Shown here one piece after another: positions 44,599 to 54,150 of a stretch of 64,000 nucleotides of DNA; the first letter of the stretch is position 1; each line of letters opens with the position of its first letter. This stretch comes from Methanomicrobiales archaeon (GTDB lineage Archaea > Halobacteriota > Methanomicrobia > Methanomicrobiales > JACTUA01), in assembly GCA_030019205.1 (NCBI GenBank), contig JASEFH010000001.1, forward strand, positions 124,001 through 188,000, given 5' to 3'. A program made the position numbers and the translations under genes. The notes under the pieces are model-generated. The model worked only from the letters and a program-made list of their open reading frames with translations. It was not told the DNA's origin and searched no databases.

Positions 44599-44937
44599 TT
44601 GCCAGAAGATGAGCTGGAGGAGCTTCGCCGGCGGCGATTGGAGCAGCTCCAGCGTCAGGCCGGTGACCAGAGGGCTCTCGAGGAAGAGATCGAGCGGGAG
44701 CGTCGGCAGGAAGCCCAGCTCCAGATGATCCTCATGCAGATCCTCGAACCTGAAGCGCGGGAGAGGCTGAACACGATTCGGCTTGCCCGTCCGGAGTTCG
44801 CACGTGCGATCGAGCAGCAGCTCGTCATGCTTGCGCAGAGCGGTCGTCTGCGCCAGAAGATCACAGACGACCAGCTCCGCGAGCTTCTGCGGCAGGTCGT
44901 GCCCAAGAAGAGAGAGTTCAAAATTGTCCGAAAGTGA
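44599..44937 (+). CDS. PDCD5-type DNA-binding protein (TTG start)
   Basis: A 112-residue helical protein of the PDCD5/YMR074c family, usually encoded next to S19e in archaea. Arg/Glu/Gln-rich helices (EELRRRRLEQLQRQAGD) precede the core (EPEARERLNTIRLARPEFARAIE, ITDDQLRELLRQ). I prefer TTG at 44599 because GGAGGCG lies six bases before it; the ATG at 44584 would put this SD inside the gene. DNA binding is known for relatives, the cellular role is not. Confidence 0.9.
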   Translation: MPEDELEELRRRRLEQLQRQAGDQRALEEEIERERRQEAQLQMILMQILEPEARERLNTIRLARPEFARAIEQQLVMLAQSGRLRQKITDDQLRELLRQVVPKKREFKIVRK

Positions 44938-44991
44938 TCGGCAGGATAATATGAGATCCTCCCCTTCAAAATCACACTGTACGGTGAACGT

Positions 44992-45144
44992 ATGAGCAGA
45001 TTCACAAAAGGTCTGAAGATCCGTTTTGCAAAGGCATGCGAGCAGAACCGGCGGGTGCCGGCATGGGTGATGCTCCGGACCAAGCGCACGGTCACATCGC
45101 ACCCCAAGCGGCGCAGCTGGAGAAGAAGCACCCTGAAGGTGTAA
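44992..45144 (+). CDS. rpl39e: Ribosomal protein L39e
   Basis: A very small basic large-subunit protein of 50 residues ([20 protein letters not shown] then [20 protein letters not shown]). It lines the peptide exit tunnel. The SD GGTGA lies just before the ATG. It sits four bases upstream of L31e in the operon. Confidence 0.95.
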   Translation: MSRFTKGLKIRFAKACEQNRRVPAWVMLRTKRTVTSHPKRRSWRRSTLKV

Positions 45145-45147
45145 TCC

Positions 45148-45411
45148 ATGGTAGAGAAATTGCAGGAGCAGATATACGTCATCCCGATGATCCAGACAAA
45201 GCGGGTTCCGCGATGGACGCGGGCGAGCCGGGCGGTAAAGGAGGTGCGGCAGTACCTCGCCCGTCACATGAAGAGCGATGACATCAAGATAGATGCAAGC
45301 ATCAATGAAAAGATCTGGTCTCGCGGTGCCGAAAATCCGCCATCCCGCATTCGCGTCCGCGCGATGAAGTTCGAGGATGGTCAGGTCCAGGCAGAACTCG
45401 CAGAGGAGTGA
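45148..45411 (+). CDS. rpl31e: Ribosomal protein L31e
   Basis: An 87-residue large-subunit protein located by the tunnel exit ([60 protein letters not shown]). Sits between L39e and aIF6 with gaps of three and one bases, as in many archaea. Confidence 0.96.
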   Translation: MVEKLQEQIYVIPMIQTKRVPRWTRASRAVKEVRQYLARHMKSDDIKIDASINEKIWSRGAENPPSRIRVRAMKFEDGQVQAELAEE

Positions 45412-45412
45412 C

Positions 45413-46075
45413 ATGAGTACGACCCTCGACTACGCCGGCGATCCGAACATCGGGGTCTTCTGCAGGGTGATGGGTGATCTCGCCGTGGTATCTCCGACTG
45501 CCCCCGGTGCGTTCGCGGATGCGCTGCGGGAAGAGCTGGGTGTCGAGGTCGTACGTACGACGATCCAGGAGAGCGAGATCGTCGGTTCGCTCCTCTCGGG
45601 GAACAGTCGCGGCATGATCGTCAGCGGTCTCGCACTCGAGCAGGAGATCGGCACTCTGGAGGAGTATGGAGAGGTAATGCAGCTCCGGTCCGGGATGAAC
45701 GCCGCCGGGAATGTGATCCTGGCCAACGATCGGTTTGCCGCGCTTCACCCGGACATGGATCCCGAGATCGAGAAGGAGATCGCAGCGTTTCTGAAGGTAC
45801 CGGCCGTGAAGGTAACCTTCGGAGGGGTGAAGACCGTTGGAATGGCGGCTGTTGCGACGAACTCGGGAGTTCTCGTCCATCCGCGCACGACGAGGACAGA
45901 GCTCGCGGCACTCTCCAGCGTCACCGACCTGCCCATCGGGACGGGCTCCGTCAACCTGGGCGGAGTGCTGGTGGGCAGCGGGCTCGTCGCCAATACACGG
46001 GGATACATCGCCGGAACACAGACAAGCGGTTTTGAACTCGGAAGAATAGAAGAAGTATTCGGATTCGTGGGGTGA
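45413..46075 (+). CDS. Translation initiation factor aIF6
   Basis: A 220-residue anti-association factor that binds the large ribosomal subunit. It consists of five pseudo-repeats of an alpha/beta motif (DPNIGVFCRVMGDLAVVSP, VGSLLSGNSRGMIVSG, NAAGNVILANDRFAALHP, AVATNSGVLVHPRTT, GGVLVGSGLVANTRGYIAG). The start at 45413 overlaps nothing and follows L31e by one base. Clear archaeal type. Confidence 0.96.
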   Translation: MSTTLDYAGDPNIGVFCRVMGDLAVVSPTAPGAFADALREELGVEVVRTTIQESEIVGSLLSGNSRGMIVSGLALEQEIGTLEEYGEVMQLRSGMNAAGNVILANDRFAALHPDMDPEIEKEIAAFLKVPAVKVTFGGVKTVGMAAVATNSGVLVHPRTTRTELAALSSVTDLPIGTGSVNLGGVLVGSGLVANTRGYIAGTQTSGFELGRIEEVFGFVG

Positions 46076-46078
46076 ATC

Positions 46079-46270
46079 ATGCCAGGGAAGAGCTTCGAAG
46101 TGCAGGGAAGCTGCAGGATAAACGATGAATGGAAACCATATACCAAGGTGATCGAAGCGCCCAATGAGCGTCTCGCCATGGAGCGCACGTACACGATCAT
46201 CGGCAGCAAACACCGTCTTAAACGAAATTATATCAAAGTAGACCGTATAAGGGTACTCGATGGCGAGTGA
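46079..46270 (+). CDS. rplX: Ribosomal protein L18Ae/LX
   Basis: A 63-residue archaeal large-subunit protein (FEVQGSCRINDEWKPYTKVI, NERLAMERTYTIIGSKH). Its last 11 bases overlap the prefoldin alpha start. Standard position between aIF6 and prefoldin. Confidence 0.93.
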   Translation: MPGKSFEVQGSCRINDEWKPYTKVIEAPNERLAMERTYTIIGSKHRLKRNYIKVDRIRVLDGE

Positions 46271-46697
46271 GATGGAGAGAGTGGATGCACGGGAGCTGCA
46301 GACTCTCCAGGTCTACCTGAACGAGTACGGGCAGCAGATGGAGATCATGGGGCGCCAGCTGGAGGCCATCGAGCAGCGGAGACTCGAATCCGCTGCAGCC
46401 ATCGAAGCCTTGCAGAGCCTGAAAGAGCAGGGGGGCGGCGTCGTTCTCCTGCCCCTTGGAGGGGGTGTCACCCTCCGCGTGCGGGTAGAACAGCCCGATA
46501 AGGTTCTGGTGAACATCGGCGCGGACGTGGTGGTCGAGAAGACCAACGATGACGCACGGGTGTTCCTTCAGGACAGAGCGACGGAACTTGAAGCCCTGGC
46601 GAAAAGGGTGGCGTCCAGCATGGATCAGATCCGGAACCAGATGACCGAGATCGCGCGCCGCATCGAGACGGGATATCGGGGAGAAGAAGGCAGGTAA
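46260..46697 (+). CDS. pfdA: Prefoldin alpha subunit
   Basis: A 145-residue chaperone subunit that captures unfolded proteins. Two long coiled-coil helices (LQVYLNEYGQQMEIMGRQLEA; VFLQDRATELEALAKRVASS) flank a beta hairpin region (GGVVLLPLGGGVTLRVRVE, VLVNIGADVVVEKT). The ATG at 46260 overlaps the LX gene; an internal ATG at 46272 is possible. Confidence 0.95.
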   Translation: MASEMERVDARELQTLQVYLNEYGQQMEIMGRQLEAIEQRRLESAAAIEALQSLKEQGGGVVLLPLGGGVTLRVRVEQPDKVLVNIGADVVVEKTNDDARVFLQDRATELEALAKRVASSMDQIRNQMTEIARRIETGYRGEEGR

Positions 46698-46704
46698 CGC
46701 ATCG

Positions 46705-47796
46705 ATGTTCGGTTCCCTTCGGGATAAACTCAAGAGCGTCCGGGAAAAGTTCGGGGCAAGTCTCCAGAGGGGGGAGACGGAAGCGGCGGAGAGCATCCCC
46801 GCTGCTCCTCCAGAACCCGCCATCCGAGAGATGCCGGAACCTGCGGGGACGAAGGCGCCGACTGCGGTACGGGCGGCGTCCGACGAGGCGGGGGTTCGCA
46901 GGGGATCCGTGTCATTCCGGGATAAGGTGAAGGCGTTTGTGAAGGAGGGGGAGTTCATCCTCTCCGAAAAGGACATCGAAGAACCCCTCTCCGAGCTGGA
47001 GATGGTGCTCCTGGAGAACGATGTCGCCCTCCCCACGACAGAGGCGATCGTGGAGCGCGTGAGGGACGATCTCGTCGGAAAACACAGGAAACTGCGCGAA
47101 TCCCCCGATACCTTCGTCAGCAGCGCGCTGCGCGATGCGCTGCTGACCGTGCTTGGTGACGGTTTCGATCTTGAGGGCTACGTCCGGAACCACGAGAAGC
47201 CCGTTAAGATACTCTTTACCGGAGTGAACGGGACGGGGAAGACGACGACGGTCGCCAAAGTCGGCAGCTATCTCAAGAAGAAGGGATTTTCTGTCGTGAT
47301 TGGCTCCGGGGACACCTATCGCGCCGGCGCTCTCGACCAGCTGGGCATCCATGCGGAGCGTGTGGGGATCCGGGTGATCCAGCACCAGCCGGGCGCGGAT
47401 CCGTCCGCGGTCCTCTACGACGCGGTCCAGTATGCGACTGCCCACAGCATCGACGTGGTCCTCGCCGATACGGCAGGGAGGTTCCACAACCGCGCCAACC
47501 TTATGAACCAGCTGGGGAAGATAAAACGGGTCATGAAGCCCGATCTGATTGTCTACGTGGACGAAGCGGTTGCCGGCAACGATGCGGTGGTGCGGGCGCA
47601 GGAGTTCGAGAGCTGGGTGGGATCGGACGCCGTGGTCCTTACAAAGGCGGACATCGATCCCAAGGGAGGGGCTGCCATCTCCATCACGCATACCATCGGA
47701 AAGCCTATCCTCTTTCTAGGAACGGGCCAGGGTTACGAGGACATCGTCCCCTTCTCGCCGGAGAGGCTGGTGAACGAACTGCTGGGGGGTGAGTAG
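46705..47796 (+). CDS. ftsY: Signal recognition particle receptor FtsY
   Basis: A 363-residue SRP receptor GTPase. A short N-terminal region of about 60 residues with Ala/Pro/Glu-rich linker leads to the N domain and the G domain (GVNGTGKTTTVAKVGSYL near 172-189, GDTYRAGALDQL, DTAGRFHNRANLM, TKADIDPKGGAA). It docks ribosome-SRP complexes at the membrane. It is directly followed by srp54 after three bases. Confidence 0.96.
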   Translation: MFGSLRDKLKSVREKFGASLQRGETEAAESIPAAPPEPAIREMPEPAGTKAPTAVRAASDEAGVRRGSVSFRDKVKAFVKEGEFILSEKDIEEPLSELEMVLLENDVALPTTEAIVERVRDDLVGKHRKLRESPDTFVSSALRDALLTVLGDGFDLEGYVRNHEKPVKILFTGVNGTGKTTTVAKVGSYLKKKGFSVVIGSGDTYRAGALDQLGIHAERVGIRVIQHQPGADPSAVLYDAVQYATAHSIDVVLADTAGRFHNRANLMNQLGKIKRVMKPDLIVYVDEAVAGNDAVVRAQEFESWVGSDAVVLTKADIDPKGGAAISITHTIGKPILFLGTGQGYEDIVPFSPERLVNELLGGE

Positions 47797-47799
47797 CGG

Positions 47800-49119
47800 A
47801 TGCTCGACCGTCTCTCGACCTCGCTCAAGGATGCGCTGAAGAGACTCGCTGGCAAGGGGGTTATCGACAGGGCTGCCGTCGAGGAGCTGGTGCGGGACCT
47901 CCAGCGGGCCCTCCTCCAGGCGGATGTGAACGTCCGCCTGGTGATGGCGCTGTCGCAGTCCATCAAGCGCCGCTCTCTCGAGGAGGAGCCCCCGAAGGGG
48001 ATGACCCTCCGCGAGCACGTTCTCCGCATCGTCTACGGTGAGCTCGTGCGGCTGATGGGGGCGACCGCCGAGGTGAGTCTCTCGCCGCAGACCATCCTGA
48101 TGGCCGGTCTCCAGGGAAGCGGGAAGACCACCACGACCGCCAAACTGGCACGGTACTTCCAGAGGAAGGGGCTTCGGGTGGGTGTGATCTGCGGGGATAC
48201 GTTCCGCCCGGGCGCATATCAGCAGCTCTGCACGCTCTGCGCGCGGATCAATGTCCCCTGCTACGGGAACCCCGACGAGAAGGATGCGCTGGCAATCGTT
48301 CGGAACGGAATCGCTGCTTTGAAGCCCGCGACCGAGGTGATCATCATCGACACCGCCGGAAGGCATGCCCTGGAGGAGGATCTGATCGCCGAGATCAGGG
48401 AGATCAACGCCATTGCACTCCCCACGCACCGCTGGCTGGTCATCGATGCAGCGCTCGGCCAGCAGGCAAGCGAGCAGGCCCGGCGGTTCCACGAGGCGAT
48501 CGGCATCGACGGCGTGATCGTCACCAAGATGGACGGCACCGCAAAGGGCGGAGGTGCCCTATCCGCGGTCTCGGAGACGAAGAGCGGCATTGTTTTCGTG
48601 GGCAGCGGGGAGACGATCGACGATCTGGAGCGCTTTGATCCCGACGGGTTCATCTCCCGACTGCTGGGCATGGGCGATCTGCGGGCACTCGTGGAGAAGG
48701 CCGAAGAGGTGATCGGCGGGGAGGAGCTTGATGTAAACGCGATGCTCCGCGGACGGTTCACGTTGCGTGACATGTACAAGCAGCTGGAGGCGATCAACCG
48801 CATGGGCCCGTTGAAGCAGATCATGAGCATGCTTCCCCTGGGCGGCATGGAGATTCCGGCTGATGCCTACGACGTCACCACGGTCAAGATGCAGCACTAC
48901 AAGGTCATCATGGACTCGATGACCAAGAAGGAACTGGACGAACCGCAGGTGCTCTCCAGTTCACGGATCCAGCGGATCGCCCAGGGCTCCGGGACAACGC
49001 CCGAAGAGGTGAAGGAGCTGATCAAGTACCACCGCATGATGCAGAACGCGATCAAGAGCATGCGCGGCAACAAGTTCAACATGCAGCGGATGATGAAGAG
49101 GTTCGCCGGGAAGAAGTAG
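47800..49119 (+). CDS. srp54: Signal recognition particle protein SRP54
   Basis: A 439-residue SRP GTPase. The N domain is followed by the G domain ([18 protein letters not shown] near 101-118, [36 protein letters not shown]). The Met-rich M domain (about 300-439; MKRF, MQRMM) binds 7S RNA and signal peptides. Last gene of the ribosomal/SRP operon. 7S RNA is not encoded here. Confidence 0.97.
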   Translation: MLDRLSTSLKDALKRLAGKGVIDRAAVEELVRDLQRALLQADVNVRLVMALSQSIKRRSLEEEPPKGMTLREHVLRIVYGELVRLMGATAEVSLSPQTILMAGLQGSGKTTTTAKLARYFQRKGLRVGVICGDTFRPGAYQQLCTLCARINVPCYGNPDEKDALAIVRNGIAALKPATEVIIIDTAGRHALEEDLIAEIREINAIALPTHRWLVIDAALGQQASEQARRFHEAIGIDGVIVTKMDGTAKGGGALSAVSETKSGIVFVGSGETIDDLERFDPDGFISRLLGMGDLRALVEKAEEVIGGEELDVNAMLRGRFTLRDMYKQLEAINRMGPLKQIMSMLPLGGMEIPADAYDVTTVKMQHYKVIMDSMTKKELDEPQVLSSSRIQRIAQGSGTTPEEVKELIKYHRMMQNAIKSMRGNKFNMQRMMKRFAGKK

Positions 49120-49125
49120 GACTCC

Positions 49126-50379
49126 ATGGATCCGTCCCTGACCCGCATTCTCCGCTCCTGGATAGACGAGAACTATCCGGCACTTCTGGCATTCTACGAG
49201 GATCTGCACCAGCATCCGGAGCTCTCGGGCAGCGAGGTTCGCACGGCGGATGCGCTCGCGCGGGAACTGAAGAAGCACGGTTTCTCTGTATCTACGGGGA
49301 TAGGAGGACACGGTGTCGTGGGCGTTCTGGAGAACGGCCCGGGTGCGGTGGTTCTCCTTCGGGCGGAGATGGATGCACTGCCCATCGAGGAGAAGACCGG
49401 TCTCCCCTATGCGAGCCGGCGGAAGGTCCGCACACCGAACGGCGTCACAGTCGGGGTGTCGCACGCCTGCGGGCACGATCTTCACATGGCGGTCCTGCTG
49501 GGGGCGGGCGGCGCCCTCGCCCGCTTCCGATCGGCGTGGAGCGGCACCCTCCTCTGCGTGGGTCAGCCGTCCGAAGAGGCGACGTCCGGTGCACGCGCCA
49601 TGATCCAGGAAGGGCTCTACGAGCGGTTCCCCCGTCCGCACTACGCCTTCGCGCTGCATGCAGGGCCCGGAATCCCGCTGGGAAGCGTCGGTTACCAGGA
49701 AAAACTGGTATCTGCCGGCTCCAGATCCCTGGATCTCGTGATCCGCGGGCTGGGCGGGCATGCGGCCTATCCGGATGCCGCCAGGGATCCGGTCGTGCTG
49801 GCGGCCCAGGTCGTTCTCGCCCTCCAGACGATCCGCAGCCGCGAACTCTCTCCGCTGGAGTTCGGTGTGGTGACCGTGGGGGCGATCCACGGCGGCGTGA
49901 AGCACAACGCCATTCCCGATGAGGTGCTCCTGCGCCTGAACTTCCGCTTCTTCACGCAGGAGACCCGGGACAGGATTCTCGACTCGATCCAGAGGATTGC
50001 ACGCGGACTTGCCATGTCCGCCGGAATGCCCGGGGATCGCCTTCCCATCATCCGCCATATCTCGGACGGGGCGCCGCCGCTGGAGAACGATCCCGAGACG
50101 ACCGTGCGCATCGTCGATGCGCTGCGCGGAGCGCTCGGGGACGAACGTGTCATCGAGATTCCTCCTCTCGCCGGAAGCGAGGACTTTGGCTATTTCCGCG
50201 GCGGGGACCCTCCTGTGCGCCTCTGCTACATGCGCCTTGGCGTCGATACGCCCGAGACGCAGAAGGAGAATGCGCCCTACCTGCACAGTCCACTCTTCGC
50301 TCCGCCCCCCGAGGCGATACGGGTCGGGGCGCACGCCATGGCGGTGACCGCCATCTCCCTCCTGCAGCCGGAGGCATAA
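49126..50379 (+). CDS. M20-family amidohydrolase/aminoacylase
   Basis: A 417-residue M20D-type metallohydrolase. Visible are the FYEDLHQHPELSGSE start, AEMDALPIEEKTGLPYAS, the metal site SHACGHDLHMAVLLGA near 107-122, the Glu pair in GQPSEEATSGA and HAGPGIPLG. A dimerisation insert (RGLGGHAAYPDAARDPV) and a late metal-binding segment (PPLAGSEDFGYF) complete the fold. Family members remove N-acyl groups from amino acids or small amides; the substrate is unknown. It follows srp54 by six bases. Confidence 0.9.
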   Translation: MDPSLTRILRSWIDENYPALLAFYEDLHQHPELSGSEVRTADALARELKKHGFSVSTGIGGHGVVGVLENGPGAVVLLRAEMDALPIEEKTGLPYASRRKVRTPNGVTVGVSHACGHDLHMAVLLGAGGALARFRSAWSGTLLCVGQPSEEATSGARAMIQEGLYERFPRPHYAFALHAGPGIPLGSVGYQEKLVSAGSRSLDLVIRGLGGHAAYPDAARDPVVLAAQVVLALQTIRSRELSPLEFGVVTVGAIHGGVKHNAIPDEVLLRLNFRFFTQETRDRILDSIQRIARGLAMSAGMPGDRLPIIRHISDGAPPLENDPETTVRIVDALRGALGDERVIEIPPLAGSEDFGYFRGGDPPVRLCYMRLGVDTPETQKENAPYLHSPLFAPPPEAIRVGAHAMAVTAISLLQPEA

Positions 50380-51077
50380 GTCGATCGGCCCGCGGGGAAT
50401 TCGGGAGAAGGGATGGGGCGTAGCGCTCTCCCCTTCAGCTCAACCGGTGCGATAGGATCGGGCCAGAGAAGAGCGAGCCCGCTCTTTCCCCCGTAGATCT
50501 CTTTCTCACGGTTGCGATGGGATCCCTGGTGGGAGGAGGGGGACGCCATCTCGCCTATCGAGAGGGGATGTTCCCGATGTGAACGGGCTCTTTTCCCGAG
50601 ATGGGTGAGAGGGGAGATGCACAACATCATTCAGAGGTCTTATTGCCAGAGGAGTGGACTACTGGGAGAGGGATGCGCTCCCCTCCCTCCTCAGGGTCCC
50701 CCCCTCTTTACTGCGATAGATCCGGGCAGGAGGGGATGGGGTTGCTTTCCAGCCTGTCCTCGATCCCGGCCCCTTCTCGCGTGCGAATGCGAAAGGCGCA
50801 CGCATCGGTATTCCAGAACAGGCCCCGCCGCATCGGTAGGGAGAGGGTGGTGGGGCGCCACTCCCTCTCAATAGGATGAATGCAGAATGCACCATCCCTC
50901 AACCGCCTTTCTGTGGAGCACCCCTGTGATGAGGGTATTCTATCTGCCGCATCGCCACCTCCCCGTGAGGAGCCAATTATGTACCATTCCTCCCAGTGGC
51001 GTGTCGGACCGAAAAAGGGCTGTCGCGTGGACTGTACGCCGGTTGGATGGACCAGCCACTGAATTGCCGGGAGGTTA
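50380..51077. other. Intergenic stretch without recognisable gene
   Basis: About 700 bases, purine-rich in places. It contains a hairpin at 50841-50869 but no plausible gene or RNA gene that I could recognise. Confidence 0.5.
50841..50869. repeat. Hairpin-forming inverted repeat
   Basis: GAGAGGG-TGGTG and CGCCA-(CT)-CCCTCTC pair around a GGG loop: 12 pairs with one G-T and a two-base bulge. Located in non-coding DNA upstream of trmY. Confidence 0.55.
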
Positions 51078-51087
51078 CTTTTTATTC
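51078..51087 (+). promoter_or_regulatory. TATA-like box of trmY operon
   Basis: CTTTTTATTC lies about 30 bases before the ATG at 51112; a GAGGT upstream of it is too far away to act as SD. Confidence 0.4.
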
Positions 51088-51111
51088 GCCGCTGGCTATA
51101 TACATGTGGAC

Positions 51112-51684
51112 ATGCACCACTTTGCCGTTGTCGGGCATCGCGCAAGGACGAGCGGAGATTTCAGCCTGAACGACCTGCCGGGGAGCGGAGGAAGAATGGA
51201 TATCCTCTGTCGTTCCGTGAACGCCAGCCTGTTCCTCTCCCATGATCTCCGACGGGATGTTGCGTGCTACCTCGTGCTCTGCGGGGAACCGGATCCGCCC
51301 AAGACGATCCTCTTCTTAGGCGGGGAGGTGCGGTATCTCTCTCCGGACGAGCGCAGCGCAGGATCTCTCATTAAAAAAGCGCTCTCCATGCCCTGCGGCT
51401 CCGAATTCCGCGAATCCACACCGGGAGTATTCGTGCGTCGCGGAGGTTTGCCCGAACTGCTGGACCTGCACCTGTTTGCCGTGCTGGAAGAGGCAGGGGC
51501 GGATATCCGGGATAATGCCGATCTCCCTGATGCCTGGCTCCTCTCCGACCACCTGAACTTCACCCCTGAAGAGCAGGCGTGCATTCGGGATCTGCCGAGG
51601 TACTCGGTAGGGCCCCGATCGCTCCACGCCGATCATACCATCACCATCGTCCTGAACGAACTGGACAGGAGGGAATGCGGATGA
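51112..51684 (+). CDS. trmY: tRNA pseudouridine-54 N1-methyltransferase
   Basis: A 190-residue SPOUT methyltransferase that makes m1-pseudouridine at tRNA position 54 after Pus10 has acted. Typical segments: FAVVGHRARTSGDFSLNDLPG near 4-24, LSHDLRRDVACYLVLCGEPDPP, IRFxGGEVRYL-like ILFLGGEVRYLSPDERS and the knot region SMPCGSEFRESTPGVFVRRGG. It overlaps pus10 by ATGA, so substrate and product enzymes are made together. Confidence 0.94.
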   Translation: MHHFAVVGHRARTSGDFSLNDLPGSGGRMDILCRSVNASLFLSHDLRRDVACYLVLCGEPDPPKTILFLGGEVRYLSPDERSAGSLIKKALSMPCGSEFRESTPGVFVRRGGLPELLDLHLFAVLEEAGADIRDNADLPDAWLLSDHLNFTPEEQACIRDLPRYSVGPRSLHADHTITIVLNELDRRECG

Positions 51685-52895
51685 CAGTCCTGGACGATAC
51701 GGAGAAGATACTCGTGTATGGTCCGATATGCGACCACTGTCTGGGGAGATTCTTCGGAAAGCGCTCCCACGGCCTGACCAACGCAGAGCGTGGCCGCTGC
51801 CTCCGCGTAGTCCGCGCTCTCGAGCAGGATCTCCCCTGCGAGGGCGAGCCCGAGAGCTGCTGGATCTGCGGCGGCACCTTCCGGAGCGTCGGTCTCTGGG
51901 CGGAGCGTGTGGTCGCCGCACTCGAGGGGATCGAGTATGCCACGTTCCTGATCGGCACGCGTGTGCCGCCGATAGCCGCCGAGAGCGAGGAGATGGTCTG
52001 GAGCGATCTCTCGCTCTCGAGCCCCGAGCCCTTCAAGGCCGAGATGAACCGCGAGGTGGGAAAGGCAGTGTCCCGGATCAGCGGTAAGAGTGTGGACTTT
52101 GCGCGCCCGGACGTGGTGGCGATCTTGGATCTCGCGGAGGATCGCGTTGAGATCCAGATCAGCCCCCTCTTCATCTACGGACGGTACCTGAAGTTCGAGC
52201 GCGGCATACCCCAGACGCATTGGGACTGCCGGATCTGCCGGGGAAAAGGCTGCGAGCGCTGCGGATTCAGTGGAAAGATGTACCAGGACTCCGTCGAGGA
52301 GTTGATCGGCCGCCCCCTGATCCGTGCGTTCGAAGCGGCCGATGCAGTTCTGCATGGCTCCGGGCGGGAGGACATCGATGCCCGGATGCTCGGGAGCGGG
52401 CGCCCCTTCGTCATGGAGATCGTGAGCCCGCGGCGGCGGAGCCTCGATCTCGGCGATCTCGAAGAGCGCGTGAATCGGGAGGCGGAGGGGCGGGTCGGAG
52501 TCTCGTTTCAGAGGTGGAGCAACCGGAGCGAGGTGGAAACCCTTAAATCGAAACAGGGGTATAAAAAGTACAGAATCCTTGTCGAGGTTTCGGGAGATGT
52601 CTCCCTCGACGAAGTGAATGGTGCCCTGAGCCGCCTGGAAGGCGCGGTAATCCACCAGCGCACTCCCCAGAGGGTGGCTCACAGAAGGGCGGATAAGGTG
52701 CGGGATCGGCGCGTTGTCCATATAGATCTGGTGCATTCCGAAGACGGGAGATTTTTAATCGACGTCGTCGGGGAAGCAGGACTCTATATCAAGGAGCTGG
52801 TATCCGGAGATAACGGCAGAACCCATCCCAGCCTTGCTGAACTTCTCGGGTGCGAAGCGCATGTCGTCGACCTCGACGTGGTGCTGGTTGAATAA
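51681..52895 (+). CDS. pus10: tRNA pseudouridine(54/55) synthase Pus10
   Basis: A 404-residue archaeal pseudouridine synthase acting on U54 and U55 of tRNA. An N-terminal zinc-binding, THUMP-containing part (CDHCLGRFFGKRSHGLTN near 15-32; CWICGG) leads to the CRICRGKGCERCGFSGKM cluster. The catalytic region GREDIDARMLGSGRPFVMEI near 230 contains the conserved Asp. A C-terminal RTYxK-like KELVSGDNGRTHPSLAELLG segment ends it. SD GGAGGGA seven bases before the ATG decides the start. Confidence 0.95.
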   Translation: MTVLDDTEKILVYGPICDHCLGRFFGKRSHGLTNAERGRCLRVVRALEQDLPCEGEPESCWICGGTFRSVGLWAERVVAALEGIEYATFLIGTRVPPIAAESEEMVWSDLSLSSPEPFKAEMNREVGKAVSRISGKSVDFARPDVVAILDLAEDRVEIQISPLFIYGRYLKFERGIPQTHWDCRICRGKGCERCGFSGKMYQDSVEELIGRPLIRAFEAADAVLHGSGREDIDARMLGSGRPFVMEIVSPRRRSLDLGDLEERVNREAEGRVGVSFQRWSNRSEVETLKSKQGYKKYRILVEVSGDVSLDEVNGALSRLEGAVIHQRTPQRVAHRRADKVRDRRVVHIDLVHSEDGRFLIDVVGEAGLYIKELVSGDNGRTHPSLAELLGCEAHVVDLDVVLVE

Positions 52896-52912
52896 GATAG
52901 GAGACACGTACC

Positions 52913-53206
52913 ATGGCGCATCATCACGGTCCGCGGAAGAAGACCCGGTACAAACTGAAAAAGGATCTTCGACGGCGGGGTATACTGCCTGTCACATCCG
53001 TCATCCGGAAGTTTGAGATCGGAGAGAAGGTTCACATCGTCTGCGAGCCGAGCACGCAGAAGGGAATGCCCCACCGCCGGTTCCATGGGAGGACCGGAAC
53101 AGTCGTCGGTCAGCGTGGACGGGCATGGATTCTCGAAGTTCCGGATGGGGAGTCCCGGAAAGTCGTCATCGCCAGACCGCAACACCTAAAACCTCAAAGG
53201 TTCTAA
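52913..53206 (+). CDS. rpl21e: Ribosomal protein L21e
   Basis: A 97-residue basic large-subunit protein (HHGPRKKTRYKLKKDLRRRG, EIGEKVHIVCEPSTQKGMPH, RFHGRTGTVVGQRGRAW). Fourth element of the widely conserved archaeal trmY/pus10-L21e-rpoF-DUF655-ksgA arrangement. Confidence 0.96.
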   Translation: MAHHHGPRKKTRYKLKKDLRRRGILPVTSVIRKFEIGEKVHIVCEPSTQKGMPHRRFHGRTGTVVGQRGRAWILEVPDGESRKVVIARPQHLKPQRF

Positions 53207-53218
53207 TCTGCGCAGGGA

Positions 53219-53575
53219 ATGAATATGAAGGTGAAGGCGGTCCTGAGCGAGGAGAGAATCACCCTTCCGGAACTCCGCGCCAACCTGCTGGCGCTGGAGG
53301 GTGAACGGAGGAGTAAAGAGCGGGAGCTCTCCTATGAACTCCGCCGGAGCATCGAACACGCCAATCACCTCGGCAAGACCAGTCCCGAGCGATCGCGAGA
53401 GCTCGTGGAGGCCCTCCTGAAACACGAGAAGATGAAACCCGACATCGCGTTCCGGATAGCCAACATCATGCCTCGCACTCGGGATGAACTTCGTGCGATA
53501 TACGCGAAAGAACGGTTTACACTGACAGGAGAAGAACTGGACGCCATCATCGACCTAGTAATGGCCCATTACTGA
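53219..53575 (+). CDS. rpoF: RNA polymerase subunit Rpo4 (RpoF/Rpb4)
   Basis: A 118-residue stalk subunit of archaeal RNA polymerase (LPELRANLLALEGERRSKER; HANHLGKTSPERSRELVEAL; IMPRTRDELRAIYAKERFTLT). It pairs with Rpo7, which is not in the window. Start at 53219, with a second ATG at 53225. Confidence 0.94.
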   Translation: MNMKVKAVLSEERITLPELRANLLALEGERRSKERELSYELRRSIEHANHLGKTSPERSRELVEALLKHEKMKPDIAFRIANIMPRTRDELRAIYAKERFTLTGEELDAIIDLVMAHY

Positions 53576-53589
53576 AGAAGGGTACCGGC

Positions 53590-54150
53590 ATGAAGACGGA
53601 GAAGAAGGAGATCTACGCCTTAGTACTGGATCTCCTTCCCAAAGGCTATGCGAACGACCCTCGCCCGGTGTACAAGCGGGAGCCGATCATCCAGGCGGTC
53701 GGAGTCGACCAGTTCAAGCTCCTCGAGCTCATACCCAAAACGCAGAATATCGCCATCCACGAGAAGGTGTATATCGGCGATGAAGAGCGGGAGAAGATCG
53801 AGAGGGTGAAGCGGCGCATCGGCTACGAGGAGCTGACGCAGACGGCACGGCTGGAATTGCCCTTTGCCGTCGAGAAGATTGTCCTGGAGAACGAGGAGCG
53901 GTTTGTCCAGTTTTTCAACAAGGCGATCTCGATCACTCCCCGTCTTCATATGCTGCATCTCCTCCCGGGTATCGGCAAGAAGCTGATGTGGGAGATCCTA
54001 GCGGAGCGGGAGAAGCGGCCTTTTACGAGTTTCGAGGATCTGAGACAGAGGATCAAGGCGATCACCAAGCCCGAGAAGATGATAGTGAGCCGGATTCTGG
54101 AAGAAATCGAAGACCCTGAGACCAAATACCGCCTCTTTACAACAAAATGA
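53590..54150 (+). CDS. DUF655 protein
   Basis: A 186-residue archaeal protein. It has an N-terminal OB-like part (EIYALVLDLLPKGYANDPRP, AIHEKVYIGDEERE) and C-terminal helix-hairpin-helix motifs (LHLLPGIGKKLMWEILAERE, FTSFEDLRQRI). Probably nucleic-acid binding, possibly in rRNA or DNA metabolism. Its stop overlaps ksgA by ATGA, which links it to ribosome maturation. Confidence 0.93.
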   Translation: MKTEKKEIYALVLDLLPKGYANDPRPVYKREPIIQAVGVDQFKLLELIPKTQNIAIHEKVYIGDEEREKIERVKRRIGYEELTQTARLELPFAVEKIVLENEERFVQFFNKAISITPRLHMLHLLPGIGKKLMWEILAEREKRPFTSFEDLRQRIKAITKPEKMIVSRILEEIEDPETKYRLFTTK

